A stretch of DNA of 5,689 nucleotides from Lachnospiraceae bacterium (GTDB taxonomy: Bacteria; Bacillota; Clostridia; Lachnospirales; Lachnospiraceae). Made by a program: the position numbers and the translations under genes. The stretch is from positions 1-5,689 of the forward strand of contig JAFUKK010000018.1 in assembly GCA_017473665.1 (NCBI GenBank), written 5' to 3'. Shown here one piece after another: positions 5,221 to 5,689 of this stretch; positions within the stretch are counted from its first letter, which is position 1; every line of letters starts with the position of its first letter. Below the pieces are notes generated by a model that saw nothing but the letters and a program-made list of their open reading frames with translations, made no database searches and had not been told where the DNA came from.

Positions 5221-5689
5221 ATGAAAGGGACGATTATTGAATATTTAAAGGAATATGGACAGATACCGCTTGCTGAAGCAGGGATGAATGAGGTGGACAG
5301 TCTGATTTTATGTCAACTGGCTTATCTAAAGTTTGAAGGTTTGGTGCCCGGTGTCCGGGAGGATGCGGCATCCGTTACCTTGCAGCAAGTGGCCAGGCAG
5401 GCGGATGAGGAAGTGCTTTTTGCAGATGAGCGTTACGAGAAGAGTAATCGTGCATTGTTTGAAGGAATGGTTGCAAGCAAACGTTTCGGGAATATGAAGC
5501 TGAATTGCTATGTTAACATTGTAGAAAAGGAATGGGAGACACAATTTTCTGCGATTACTTTTCTTTTGGAGGATGGTACCATTTATGTGGCGTTCCGGGG
5601 GACGGACGAGACCATAGTGGGTTGGAAAGAGGATTTTAACATGATTCATCAGTATCCCATTCCGGGGCAGTCCTATGCGGTAAAATATC
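5221..5689 (+). CDS. Mbeg1-like protein (DUF2974 family), N-terminal part
   Basis: The frame from ATG 5221 stays open to the window end, giving 156 complete codons, so the 3' part is missing. The opening MKGTIIEYLKEYG, then MNEVDSLILCQLAYLKFEG (residues 22-40), and later GTIYVAFRGTDETIVGWKED (122-141) with PIPGQ, match what I know of the Mbeg1-like/DUF2974 family. These are predicted alpha/beta-hydrolase (lipase-like) proteins common in Firmicutes, with no established substrate. The VAFRGTD strand-loop is typical of class 3 lipases. The GxSxG nucleophile motif would come later and is outside the window, so catalytic competence cannot be judged. No signal peptide is apparent. GAGAGG (5211-5216) is 4 nt upstream. 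An in-frame ATG at 5197 is possible, but its GGGAG abuts the codon directly. The family call is from memory of motifs; the hydrolase role is inference. Confidence 0.75.
   Translation, partial: MKGTIIEYLKEYGQIPLAEAGMNEVDSLILCQLAYLKFEGLVPGVREDAASVTLQQVARQADEEVLFADERYEKSNRALFEGMVASKRFGNMKLNCYVNIVEKEWETQFSAITFLLEDGTIYVAFRGTDETIVGWKEDFNMIHQYPIPGQSYAVKY

Noticed and set aside
769..5581. Repeated GGTACC hexamers scattered through the window
   Set aside because: They mostly fall on Gly-Thr or Val-Pro type codon pairs within genes, with no regular spacing or shared flanks, so they are not a repeat family.
5326..5649. 107-residue open frame on the minus strand at the right end
   Set aside because: It is fully antisense to the Mbeg1-like gene, which has family motifs and an RBS; the minus-strand product has no recognisable features.

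Overview
The window looks like a piece of a low-to-mid GC Firmicutes chromosome, most likely a gut-type Clostridia/Lachnospiraceae. This is inferred from strong AGGAGG-type ribosome binding sites, A/T-rich intergenic spacers, a long-form Si-type citrate synthase, a DegV protein and an Mbeg1-like (DUF2974) protein. No mobile element, CRISPR array, tRNA or rRNA is visible. I see no previously undescribed system; the one real anomaly is a broken citrate synthase gene.

Left part (1-1521): the end of an L-rhamnose catabolic operon. The C-terminal 45 percent of L-rhamnose isomerase (rhaA) is followed closely by an intact rhamnulose-1-phosphate aldolase (rhaD). A G/C-containing hairpin with a six-T run closes the operon. 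Together these enzymes convert L-rhamnose to L-rhamnulose and, after phosphorylation by a kinase not in this window, split it into DHAP and L-lactaldehyde.

Middle (1544-4012): a well-formed promoter and ribosome binding site lead into a citrate synthase gene (1624-2970). Its reading frame is preserved from end to end but is broken by two in-frame stop codons only two sense codons apart, TAG at 1897 and TAA at 1906. All three catalytic residues are intact downstream of the stops. Next, behind its own promoter, comes argC (3065-4012), the N-acetyl-gamma-glutamyl-phosphate reductase of arginine biosynthesis. Citrate synthase would feed 2-oxoglutarate and glutamate synthesis, and ArgC draws on N-acetylglutamate, so the two sit on one metabolic route, although they appear to be separately transcribed.

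Right part (4013-5689): a perfect 14-bp stem between the convergent argC and degV genes probably serves as a shared terminator. DegV (4138-4983, minus strand) is a fatty-acid-binding family protein. An A/T-rich 237-bp divergent spacer separates it from the start of an Mbeg1-like alpha/beta-hydrolase gene that runs off the window end. No gene-free stretch exceeds 300 bases.
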